12,077 nt of DNA from an uncultured Porphyromonadaceae bacterium (GTDB taxonomy: Bacteria > Bacteroidota > Bacteroidia > Bacteroidales > Paludibacteraceae): NCBI GenBank assembly GCA_937898265.1, contig CALEJM010000079.1, positions 1-12,077 on the forward strand. Direction: 5' to 3'. Shown piece after piece: positions 6,750-12,077 of the stretch. Below the pieces are notes generated by a model. That model made no database searches. It was not told the origin of the DNA and saw only the letters and a list, made by a program, of their open reading frames with translations. Made by a program: the position numbers and the translations under genes. The number at the start of each line of letters is the position of its first letter. Within the stretch, counting starts at the first letter, position 1.

Positions 6750-6991
6750 GAAGTTTTTAAATTGTTGTTGATTAGTTGATTGCGTGTGGGGTGCTCAACT
6801 CCGTAGTGGGGTGGGGTTAAGCGTATCAATTATAGCAAAATGTATGCCAAATTAGTGGTTTCAACTTACACTTTGCCTAATTTTCTAATCAGGATGGGTG
6901 GGGTGCAGATTGTTAAAGAGCGGGTGATTTACCCCCAGTATTATGGGGGACTCAATATGTTGAACGCAAAAAGTTGCGTATTATTGTGTCT
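6750..6991. other. 242-bp intergenic region with hairpins and G/C runs
   Basis: No convincing gene is seen. Next to the small gene the plus strand carries GGGG runs at 6788-6791, 6808-6811 and 6813-6816, and GGGTGGGG at 6896-6903, so the minus-strand leader of the small gene is C-rich. Nearer the nadE end are three short inverted repeats: GGGT/ACCC (6922-6934), CCCCCA/TGGGGG (6932-6949) and ACGCAA/TTGCGT (6964-6979). The first two share bases and cannot both form. They lie in the 3' tail of the nadE transcript and may take part in termination, though no U-tract follows them on the minus strand. Confidence 0.5.
6836..6864 (-). promoter_or_regulatory. Possible promoter for the small charged protein
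   Basis: On the minus strand TACATTTTG (6844 to 6836) resembles the Bacteroidetes -7 box TAnnTTTG with one extra base, and a TTGA (6864 to 6861) sits 16 bp upstream as a possible -33 element. Both deviate from consensus in sequence and spacing, so this is tentative. It would give a leader of roughly 80 nt. Confidence 0.25.
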
Positions 6992-8068
6992 TTATTCAAA
7001 AATTTTTTGCCACTCTGCTGACGAGGCATCGCTTGGCATGCGCCAGTCGCCGCGAGGTGAGAGGTTGATGCTGCCAACCTTCGGACCGTCAGGCATACAA
7101 CTGCGCTTGAACTGTTGGTTGAAGAACCTGCGCATGAATGTTTTAAGCCAATGGGAGATGGTCTCTTCGCTATATCTTCCTTTGAAGGCAAGCAGGGCAA
7201 GCATCTTGATTTTCTCTGTTGAAAAACCAAAACGCAGCATATAATAAAGGTAGAAATCGTGCAGTTCGTATGGACCCACGAGGTCTTCGGTCTTTTGGGC
7301 AATATCGCCGTTCTCGTCGGCAGGGAGCAGCTCTGGACTGATTGGCGTGTCAATTACATCAACCAAAACCTCCTTAACTTTTGGCTCGGCAACGAAATCG
7401 GCGTACCATTGAACAAGGTGACGAACCAAGGTTTTAGGCACACCGGTGTTGACGGCGTACATACTCATGTGGTCACCGTTGTAGGTTGCCCAACCGAGTG
7501 CGAGTTCCGACATGTCGCCAGTGCCAATCACCAAAGCGTTGTGTTTGTTGGACATATCCATGAGAATCTGCGTGCGCTCACGGGCTTGAGTATTCTCGTA
7601 GGTGACATCAGTAACGCTTGGGTCGTGGTTGATATCTTTGAAATGCTGACGGCAAGCGTCGGCAATGGAGATGCAGTAGGAGGTCACGCCAAGCTCGTCC
7701 ATCAGAATCTCAGCATTACTCTTGGTGCGGGCTGTGGTGCCAAAGCCAGGCATTGTGATGCCGATGATGCCTTTGCGCGACAATCCGAGTTTGTCGAAAG
7801 CACGGACGCAGACCAACAGCGCCAACGTGGAGTCGAGACCGCCTGAGATGCCAACAACAACACTCTTGATTCTGGTGTGTGCCAAGCGGACAACTAAAGC
7901 GGTTGATTGGATATTGATGATTTCTTCGCAACGTTCGGTCAACGTCTTGCCTTGTGGAACGAAAGGCATTGGGTCGACGTGACGGGTGAGTTCAAATGGT
8001 TTCACCTCGCCTTTCACTTGGATGAGTTGGTAACTGCGAGTCGTGTCTAACGGTTTCAAACCCTCCAT
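6992..8068 (-). CDS. nadE: NAD+ synthase, C-terminal synthetase (ATP-pyrophosphatase) part of split nadE
   Basis: This 358-residue frame carries the ammonia-dependent NAD+ synthetase domain. It includes the ATP-pyrophosphatase P-loop '[13 protein letters not shown]' (73-85), '[19 protein letters not shown]' (about 105-123), '[16 protein letters not shown]' (about 155-170) and '[20 protein letters not shown]' (about 182-201), all typical of glutamine-dependent NadE. It activates nicotinic acid adenine dinucleotide with ATP and amidates it. In relatives the domain is fused to an N-terminal glutaminase in one chain of roughly 640-680 residues. Here the glutaminase lies in a different phase and ends at 8056, overlapping this ATG by 13 bp. 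Upstream of the ATG this frame reads 'RKNQAF', which looks like the expected linker, so the ATG is probably internal to an original single gene. Last gene of the minus-strand cluster. Confidence 0.9.
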   Translation of the reverse strand: MEGLKPLDTTRSYQLIQVKGEVKPFELTRHVDPMPFVPQGKTLTERCEEIINIQSTALVVRLAHTRIKSVVVGISGGLDSTLALLVCVRAFDKLGLSRKGIIGITMPGFGTTARTKSNAEILMDELGVTSYCISIADACRQHFKDINHDPSVTDVTYENTQARERTQILMDMSNKHNALVIGTGDMSELALGWATYNGDHMSMYAVNTGVPKTLVRHLVQWYADFVAEPKVKEVLVDVIDTPISPELLPADENGDIAQKTEDLVGPYELHDFYLYYMLRFGFSTEKIKMLALLAFKGRYSEETISHWLKTFMRRFFNQQFKRSCMPDGPKVGSINLSPRGDWRMPSDASSAEWQKIFE

Positions 8069-8907
8069 GAAAGCTTGGTTCTTGCGTGACGAAGGCGTTC
8101 TACGTCGATTTCGCTTACGATGAGCTGAGGCTCCATGGTGAAGCGGGTGGTCTCGGCAAGGAGCGCGCCGTTTTCTGCAATCATGCCACTGCCTGCAAAG
8201 AGAAGGTCAGTGCTTGATTCTCCAAAACCAGCTGAGGCGTAGACCATGCCAGCCACGCAGCGGGCAGATTGTTGCGAAACCAACTGTTTGCGGTAGTCGT
8301 TCTTGCCGATGGTGGCGTTGGAGGCAGAGAGGTTCAAGATAATCTCGGCGCCAGCAAGACAGTGAAGGCTGCTTGGTGGAATTGGGGTCCAGAGATCTTC
8401 ACAGAGTTCCACGCCGACCTTTACGTTGTTGAAATCAATCAAGATATCGGTGCCGAAGGGAACCAACTTGTCAAAGAGTTCAATCTCCTGGCGTGTGGCA
8501 TGGAAAGATGAGGCAAACCAACGTTGCTCGTAGAATTCGTTATAGTTAGGACGGAAGGTTTTCGGAATGACAGCCAAAACATCGCCGTTGTATATCATCA
8601 CTGCACAGTTGTAGAGACTGTTGTCAATAGCCATTGGCATGCCGACGCTCACCATGCAGTTGGTGTTTTCTGTGGCAATAACAATCTCGCGAAGAGCTTT
8701 TTCAGCATTCTCTATCAGCAACGAGTTGTGAAAGAGGTCGGCGCAGGTGTAACCCGTCACAGAGAGTTCAGGGAAACAAACGATGCCGACATGCTGTTCT
8801 TGAGCCTCACGGATGAGACTGATGATATTTTGGGCGTTGGCAGCGCAGTTGGCAGGTTCTACAACGGGAACGGCTGCTGCCACTTTGACAAATCCGAAGT
8901 TATTCAT
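8056..8907 (-). CDS. nadE: NAD+ synthase, N-terminal glutaminase (nitrilase-fold) part of split nadE
   Basis: The 283-residue frame is the CN-hydrolase/glutaminase domain that frees ammonia from glutamine for NAD+ synthesis. The catalytic triad is visible: Glu47 in '[17 protein letters not shown]', Lys116 in '[19 protein letters not shown]' and nucleophile Cys169 in '[17 protein letters not shown]'. Family similarity runs up to '[13 protein letters not shown]', the end of the glutaminase domain, then switches to a short unrelated tail (TKLSWRV) and a TGA. The expected continuation is in the next phase. A net loss of one base (or gain of two) around 8070-8085 explains this, and no classical slippery heptamer is visible there. 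The LysE-family gene ends 15 bp upstream. If the break is real, the two halves could still assemble as separate subunits, as all catalytic residues are kept. Confidence 0.9.
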   Translation of the reverse strand: MNNFGFVKVAAAVPVVEPANCAANAQNIISLIREAQEQHVGIVCFPELSVTGYTCADLFHNSLLIENAEKALREIVIATENTNCMVSVGMPMAIDNSLYNCAVMIYNGDVLAVIPKTFRPNYNEFYEQRWFASSFHATRQEIELFDKLVPFGTDILIDFNNVKVGVELCEDLWTPIPPSSLHCLAGAEIILNLSASNATIGKNDYRKQLVSQQSARCVAGMVYASAGFGESSTDLLFAGSGMIAENGALLAETTRFTMEPQLIVSEIDVERLRHARTKLSWRV

Positions 8908-8922
8908 ATTTTTCAGAAGAAA

Positions 8923-9564
8923 CTATAGCCAATTTTTGATGATAGTGTTGCAGATGCCCCAAAAGCCGATTATAGTGAGCAGACTGCCTGCAAATCGGTT
9001 GAGGTAGGTGATGCCCTTTTCGTTGAAGCGGTCTCTGAACTTGTCGACAAAGAAAGAGAGGACGCCCCAACAGGTCATCGAACTGCAGAAGATAAATACC
9101 AAAGTCAGCAGACTGATGTAGAAGGGCTGATTGTTGGTAAACACCTCAAACTGTGCAAACAGAGCGATGAAGAAAACGCTGATCATCGGGTTGGAGATGC
9201 AGAGTCCGAGCGCCGAGGCATAGTCTTTCAAAAGGCTGTTGTTGCTCGATGAGGTGGTTTTGCTCTCGGTGAACTGTTTAGGACTTTTCAAGAAAGTAAG
9301 AATACCGAAGAGTATGATGATAGCAAAACTTATTAAGCTGATTATTGTAGAGTTGGCTTCGATAAAGTCAAGCACGAAACTCATACTGAAACCGATGAGT
9401 GAGGCGTAGACCAAATCGGAAGAAGCCGCTCCCAGACCGGTGACGAAGCCGTGCTGACGTCCGCGGTTGATGGTGCGTTGGATGCAGACCACTCCGAGTG
9501 GTCCCATAGGTATAGAGGCGGCAATGCCGATGAAAAAGCACTTAATTAAAAGAGTTAATATCAT
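8923..9564 (-). CDS. LysE-family amino-acid/metabolite exporter
   Basis: From the ATG at 9564 the protein has 213 residues and about six hydrophobic segments, as in the LysE/RhtB exporter family. Its N-terminal part 'FFIGIAASIPMGPLGVVCIQ' followed by 'GFVTGLGAASSDLVYA' matches the conserved LysE signature (P.GP......, G...G...G...D). 'LGLCISNPMISVFF' matches the second conserved membrane motif with its NP. It should sit in the inner membrane and export an amino acid or similar solute; the substrate is not readable. The ATG overlaps the miaA stop as ATGA, a sign of translational coupling. A longer in-frame extension to 9639 would add a basic, non-homologous stretch inside miaA and is rejected. 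A hydrophilic loop rich in Ser/Thr/Lys lies near residues 95-108. Confidence 0.88.
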   Translation of the reverse strand: MILTLLIKCFFIGIAASIPMGPLGVVCIQRTINRGRQHGFVTGLGAASSDLVYASLIGFSMSFVLDFIEANSTIISLISFAIIILFGILTFLKSPKQFTESKTTSSSNNSLLKDYASALGLCISNPMISVFFIALFAQFEVFTNNQPFYISLLTLVFIFCSSMTCWGVLSFFVDKFRDRFNEKGITYLNRFAGSLLTIIGFWGICNTIIKNWL

Positions 9565-10520
9565 TGTGATATCTTGTTTTTGTCGACTTCTTTTCTGATG
9601 TGTGCCATGATTTCCTCGCGTTGGTCGGGATGAAACCACGCCATCTCAGTGTCGTGTTTAAACCAGGTTAGTTGTTTCTTTGCGTAGTGTCGGGTGTTGC
9701 GTTGAATTAGTCTTACGGCTTCTTCCAGAGGGTATTCGCCGTCGAAATATCCAAACATCTCCTTGTAGCCTACGGTGTCAAGAGCGTTGAGATGTCGAAG
9801 TGGGTAGAGGCGTCTTGCTTCGGCTTCCAACCCTTCGGCAATCATCATTTCGGTTCGTCTGTTTATTCTGTCGTAGAGTTCTTCGCGCGGACGTTCAAGT
9901 CCGATTTTCACGAAGTTGAAACTACGTGGTTTGACGGTGTTGGTGCGGAGTGTAGAGTAGGGCTTGCCGGCTGTCAAACAAATCTCAATCGCATGAAGTA
10001 TGCGTTTGGTGTTCTTGAGGTCGGAGCGGAAATAGTGGTCGGGGTCAAGCATTTTGAGCCATTGTCTTACCTCCTCAATCTCATGGGTGCGGTAAAACTC
10101 CTGAACCTCATCTCTTACCTCTTGTGGTATGGCTGGTATGTCGTCAATCCCTTTGCAGATGGCGTCGACGTAGAGCATAGAGCCGCCTGTGAGGATCGCA
10201 CAACCATTGGCCTGGAGTTCCTGCTCTATCAGCGGGATGGCGTCCAACTCGTATTGACCAGCGTTGTAGTCGTCGTAAACCGAGCGTGAAGCAATGAAGT
10301 GGTGAGTTGCCTCGCTCAGTTCTTGGTCGGTAGGTGTGGCCGTACCGATTTTCATCTCCTGGTACATCTGTCTGGAGTCGCAAGAGATGATGCTGCAGTT
10401 TAATTGCTTGGCAATCTGAATGCAGAGCTCTGTTTTGCCAACGCCAGTCGGTCCGACTACGACGATGAGTGAAGACTCGCCGAGCGGGTGTTGGCTGTGC
10501 TGTTGAGCGTCGTTACTCAC
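9561..10520 (-). CDS. miaA: tRNA dimethylallyltransferase
   Basis: The product transfers a dimethylallyl group to A37 of tRNAs that read UNN codons. From a GTG start at 10520 it is 319 residues, near the family norm. Motifs in order are the P-loop 'VVGPTGVGKTELCIQIA' (about 19-35), 'ISCDSRQMYQEMKIGTATPT' with the catalytic-site Asp, 'HHFIASRSVYDDYNAGQY', 'ILTGGSMLYVDAICKGID', 'RILHAIEICLTAGKPYS' and the C-terminal 'DTVGYKEMFGYFDGEYPLEE'. The start is inferred: the frame is open to an ATG at 10625, but residues upstream of the GTG are a Ser/Thr-rich stretch overlapping the acidic tail of the upstream gene and unlike MiaA. The GTG gives a GTGAGTAA overlap with the upstream stop. Dimethylallyl diphosphate comes from the MEP pathway, in which the nearby ispF acts. 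Confidence 0.95.
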   Translation of the reverse strand: MSNDAQQHSQHPLGESSLIVVVGPTGVGKTELCIQIAKQLNCSIISCDSRQMYQEMKIGTATPTDQELSEATHHFIASRSVYDDYNAGQYELDAIPLIEQELQANGCAILTGGSMLYVDAICKGIDDIPAIPQEVRDEVQEFYRTHEIEEVRQWLKMLDPDHYFRSDLKNTKRILHAIEICLTAGKPYSTLRTNTVKPRSFNFVKIGLERPREELYDRINRRTEMMIAEGLEAEARRLYPLRHLNALDTVGYKEMFGYFDGEYPLEEAVRLIQRNTRHYAKKQLTWFKHDTEMAWFHPDQREEIMAHIRKEVDKNKISQ

Positions 10521-11064
10521 CTTCTCCCTCTGAGACCTCGAAGTCGTCCTCGTTGAAACTGTCGCCATAGAAGCTGTCGTCGTCCAGGAGGGCAGAATCG
10601 GTGGCAGTGATGGTTGGGTCGTCAAGGTTCATGCCTTGTTGTTTTGGAGCATCACCTTTTTTGCGGGTGCAGACAGGTTTGTCAACATCTTCGCCAAAAA
10701 GGATTTCTGCCAACTCAACATAGAAGGCGCGCTCTGTGAATTGATCGAAGACAAACACCAGACGTTGGTGTTCCTCGTGGATGAACTCGTCGAGATAGGT
10801 CTTGTCCATCACATAAGAATCCATGTCGCTACGGAGACCCATGTCCATTACGGTGATTTCCTGTTCCTTGTTCCATTGCAACCAGAGTTCGTGGTCTTCG
10901 TCTTTGTCGGTAACGGTAAAGAAAGAGGTGATTTGGTCGTGGGTGTATTTTACGGAGTCGAGAATGGCATCGTTCAACTGCAGGAAAGTAGCTGTAGAGT
11001 CGATTCTGATTTCGCGGAGAAACGTGTCGTTTTCGTTGCTCTTAACTGTAAATCTGTAAGTCAT
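10513..11064 (-). CDS. Plasmid pRiA4b ORF-3-like family protein with acidic tail
   Basis: This 183-residue protein has the pattern of the pRiA4b ORF-3-like (IS1096 passenger TnpR-like) family. It has an N-terminal 'YRFTVKSNENDTFLREIRID' strand pair, then 'TFLQLNDAILDSVKYTHDQITSFF' (the conserved helix), then 'YLDEFIHEEHQRLVFVFDQF' and 'RAFYVELAEIL'. Roughly the last 40 residues are strongly acidic and low in complexity (DLDD, LLDDD, NEDDFEVSEGEGE). Despite the family name there is no sign of a mobile element here, and the molecular function is unknown. The stop overlaps the miaA GTG start and panB ends 34 bp upstream, so it is embedded in the operon. I assign the family from recognition of the pattern, not from a search. 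Confidence 0.75.
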   Translation of the reverse strand: MTYRFTVKSNENDTFLREIRIDSTATFLQLNDAILDSVKYTHDQITSFFTVTDKDEDHELWLQWNKEQEITVMDMGLRSDMDSYVMDKTYLDEFIHEEHQRLVFVFDQFTERAFYVELAEILFGEDVDKPVCTRKKGDAPKQQGMNLDDPTITATDSALLDDDSFYGDSFNEDDFEVSEGEGE

Positions 11065-11098
11065 GATAGTGTAAGATAGTTGTTTTTATTGTAGTGGA

Positions 11099-11920
11099 TT
11101 AGTATTGTTCGTTTTCGTTTGGGAAGTCGCAGCGTTTTACATCTGTAACATAGTTGGCCACGGCGTCGTGAATCACGGAATTGAGGTCGGCATAGCGGCG
11201 CAGAAAACGGGGTGAGAAGCCTTTTGTCATACCTAGCATGTCGTGAAGCACAAGCACTTGGCCATCTACGCCACCACCAGCACCTATGCCGATAACAGGT
11301 ATCTTGATTTGGCTTGCTACTCGTTTGGCAAGGGCTGCGGGTATCTTTTCAAGCACCAGTGCAAAGCAGCCAGCCTCTTCGAGTGCTTTGGCATCAGATA
11401 TCAGTTTTTCGGCCTCTGTATCATCTTTGGCGCGAACGTTATAGGTGCCATATTTGTTGATGGACTGAGGCATGAGGCCAAGATGACCCATGATAGGGAT
11501 GCCAGCGGCAAGAATCTGTCTTACAGCATCTATTATTTCGATACCCCCTTCCATCTTGAGAGCGTCGCAATGGGTAATCTTCATCATCTGTATGGCATTG
11601 CGCACTGCCTCGGTGGGCGATATTTGGTACGAGCCGAAAGGCATATCAACAACCACAAGCGCACGGCGGACAGCTTTGACCACGGATTTGCCGTGGTAGA
11701 TCATCTGCTCGAGCGAGATGGGCAGTGTGGTGACATTGCCTGCCACGACATTGGATGCAGAGTCGCCAACCAAGATGACATCAACGCCTGCCTCATCAAC
11801 AATAGAGGCCATGGTGTAGTCGTAAGCGGTTATCATAGAGATCTTTTCGCCGCGTTCCTTCATCTGCCACAGACGGTGTGTTGTCACTTTACGGGTATCT
11901 TCTGCCTGATGTACTGACAT
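11099..11920 (-). CDS. panB: 3-methyl-2-oxobutanoate hydroxymethyltransferase (ketopantoate hydroxymethyltransferase)
   Basis: The enzyme adds a hydroxymethyl group from 5,10-methylene-THF to 2-oxoisovalerate, the first committed step of pantothenate and CoA synthesis. From the ATG at 11920 it has 273 residues, near the normal 260-280. The TIM-barrel motifs are all present: '[10 protein letters not shown]', '[20 protein letters not shown]' with Mg2+ ligand Asp53, '[11 protein letters not shown]' with Asp92, 'ALKMEGG' with Lys122 and Glu124, '[13 protein letters not shown]', 'VLEKIP' with Glu191, and '[20 protein letters not shown]'. An in-frame TTG at 11926 would add two residues, but the ATG is the likelier start. 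The upstream unknown gene ends 13 bp away, so panB is part of the minus-strand operon. No panC is visible in the window. Confidence 0.97.
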   Translation of the reverse strand: MSVHQAEDTRKVTTHRLWQMKERGEKISMITAYDYTMASIVDEAGVDVILVGDSASNVVAGNVTTLPISLEQMIYHGKSVVKAVRRALVVVDMPFGSYQISPTEAVRNAIQMMKITHCDALKMEGGIEIIDAVRQILAAGIPIMGHLGLMPQSINKYGTYNVRAKDDTEAEKLISDAKALEEAGCFALVLEKIPAALAKRVASQIKIPVIGIGAGGGVDGQVLVLHDMLGMTKGFSPRFLRRYADLNSVIHDAVANYVTDVKRCDFPNENEQY

Positions 11921-11933
11921 AGCCAAAAGGGTT

Positions 11934-12077
11934 TTAATCGTTATTGTCCTGCTGCTCTTGAGCCTCGCGCTCTGCTATTGTGTTGCGGAGAATATCGAGG
12001 TCTTGACGCAGTTGCTCAATCTTCTTCTCAAGGTCCTTGATGATAGGGTTATCTTTAGGATAGTTGTGGAAGAAGCC
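11934..12077 (-). CDS. C-terminus of an unidentified coiled-coil protein (5' end outside window)
   Basis: The frame is open from the window edge to a TAA at 11934-11936 and gives 47 C-terminal residues beginning '[20 protein letters not shown]'. From about the 12th residue it has a clear heptad-like pattern (I, L, I, L, L, I, L spacing in '[19 protein letters not shown]'), so it is a short coiled coil, followed by a Gln/Glu/Asn/Asp-rich end. The parent protein cannot be identified from this piece. It ends 13 bp before the panB ATG, on the same strand, so it is likely the preceding gene of the same operon. Confidence 0.7.
   Translation of the reverse strand, partial: GFFHNYPKDNPIIKDLEKKIEQLRQDLDILRNTIAEREAQEQQDNND

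Noticed and set aside
6788..6903. G-quadruplex or direct-repeat array
   Set aside because: Three GGGG runs lie in the first part and the next G-runs are about 80 bp away, so there is no compact four-run motif; the shared 8-mer TGGGGTGC is too short to call a repeat.
6840..7244. Plus-strand frame running from the spacer into nadE
   Set aside because: More than half overlaps the conserved C-terminus of NadE antisense, and the first part looks non-coding.
7259..7846. 195-codon plus-strand frame opposite nadE
   Set aside because: It is antisense to conserved NadE motifs and its product resembles no known fold; it is a shadow frame.
9565..9639. N-terminal extension of the LysE-family gene
   Set aside because: The added residues are basic and hydrophilic, lie inside miaA and do not fit the family, whereas the ATG at 9564 makes a clean ATGA overlap.
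10521..10625. N-terminal extension of miaA to the ATG at 10625
   Set aside because: The extra 35 residues are a Ser/Thr/Arg-rich shadow of the acidic tail of the upstream gene; MiaA proteins start close to the P-loop.
11243..11917. 224-codon plus-strand frame opposite panB
   Set aside because: panB is unambiguous here with all catalytic residues; the opposite frame is His/Cys-rich shadow sequence.
1..12077. CRISPR array, tRNA/rRNA genes, insertion sequences, phage or defence genes
   Set aside because: No regularly spaced direct repeats, tRNA-like cloverleaf, rRNA segment, transposase or integrase was seen on either strand.

Overview
The window looks like an ordinary chromosomal segment of a Bacteroidales bacterium (Bacteroides/Prevotella/Porphyromonas relatives). 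The evidence is a BspA-type leucine-rich-repeat surface protein, a PorV-type outer-membrane barrel of the type IX secretion system, a Bacteroidetes-style -7 promoter element (TAnnTTTG), no Shine-Dalgarno-like sequences apparent ahead of the start codons examined, and Bacteroidales-like family members throughout. No mobile element, CRISPR array, tRNA or rRNA is visible.

Left half, plus strand (1-6371). The 3' end of a BspA-like LRR protein is followed 15 bp later by a membrane-anchored YkuE-type metallophosphoesterase. After a 317-bp gap with a probable promoter comes a two-gene arginine-catabolism unit: rocD (ornithine aminotransferase) and rocF (arginase), which together turn arginine into urea, ornithine and then glutamate semialdehyde. 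A 120-bp, strongly structured spacer leads to porV, then a textbook intrinsic terminator, then ispF (MEP isoprenoid pathway). A second strong terminator at 6418-6449 closes the plus-strand block and faces the converging minus-strand genes.

Right half, minus strand (12077 down to 6474). A compact probable operon reads: the C-terminus of an unknown coiled-coil protein, panB (pantothenate/CoA), a pRiA4b ORF-3-like acidic protein, miaA (tRNA i6A modification), a LysE-family exporter, and nadE (glutamine-dependent NAD+ synthase). Gaps are 34 bp or less, with GTGAGTAA and ATGA stop/start overlaps. nadE is split into two out-of-phase frames at 8056-8068 while all visible catalytic motifs of both halves survive. 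This is the most notable anomaly: a sequencing error, a real mutation, or a two-polypeptide enzyme. A separate small gene for a highly charged 89-91 residue protein lies at 6474-6749 behind a 242-bp non-coding, hairpin- and G/C-run-rich spacer.

No clearly new multi-gene system is visible. The points worth a second look are the nadE split, three consecutive hairpins in front of porV, the terminator wedged directly upstream of ispF, a His-to-Asn change in a metal ligand of the phosphoesterase, and the unidentified small charged protein with its spacer.
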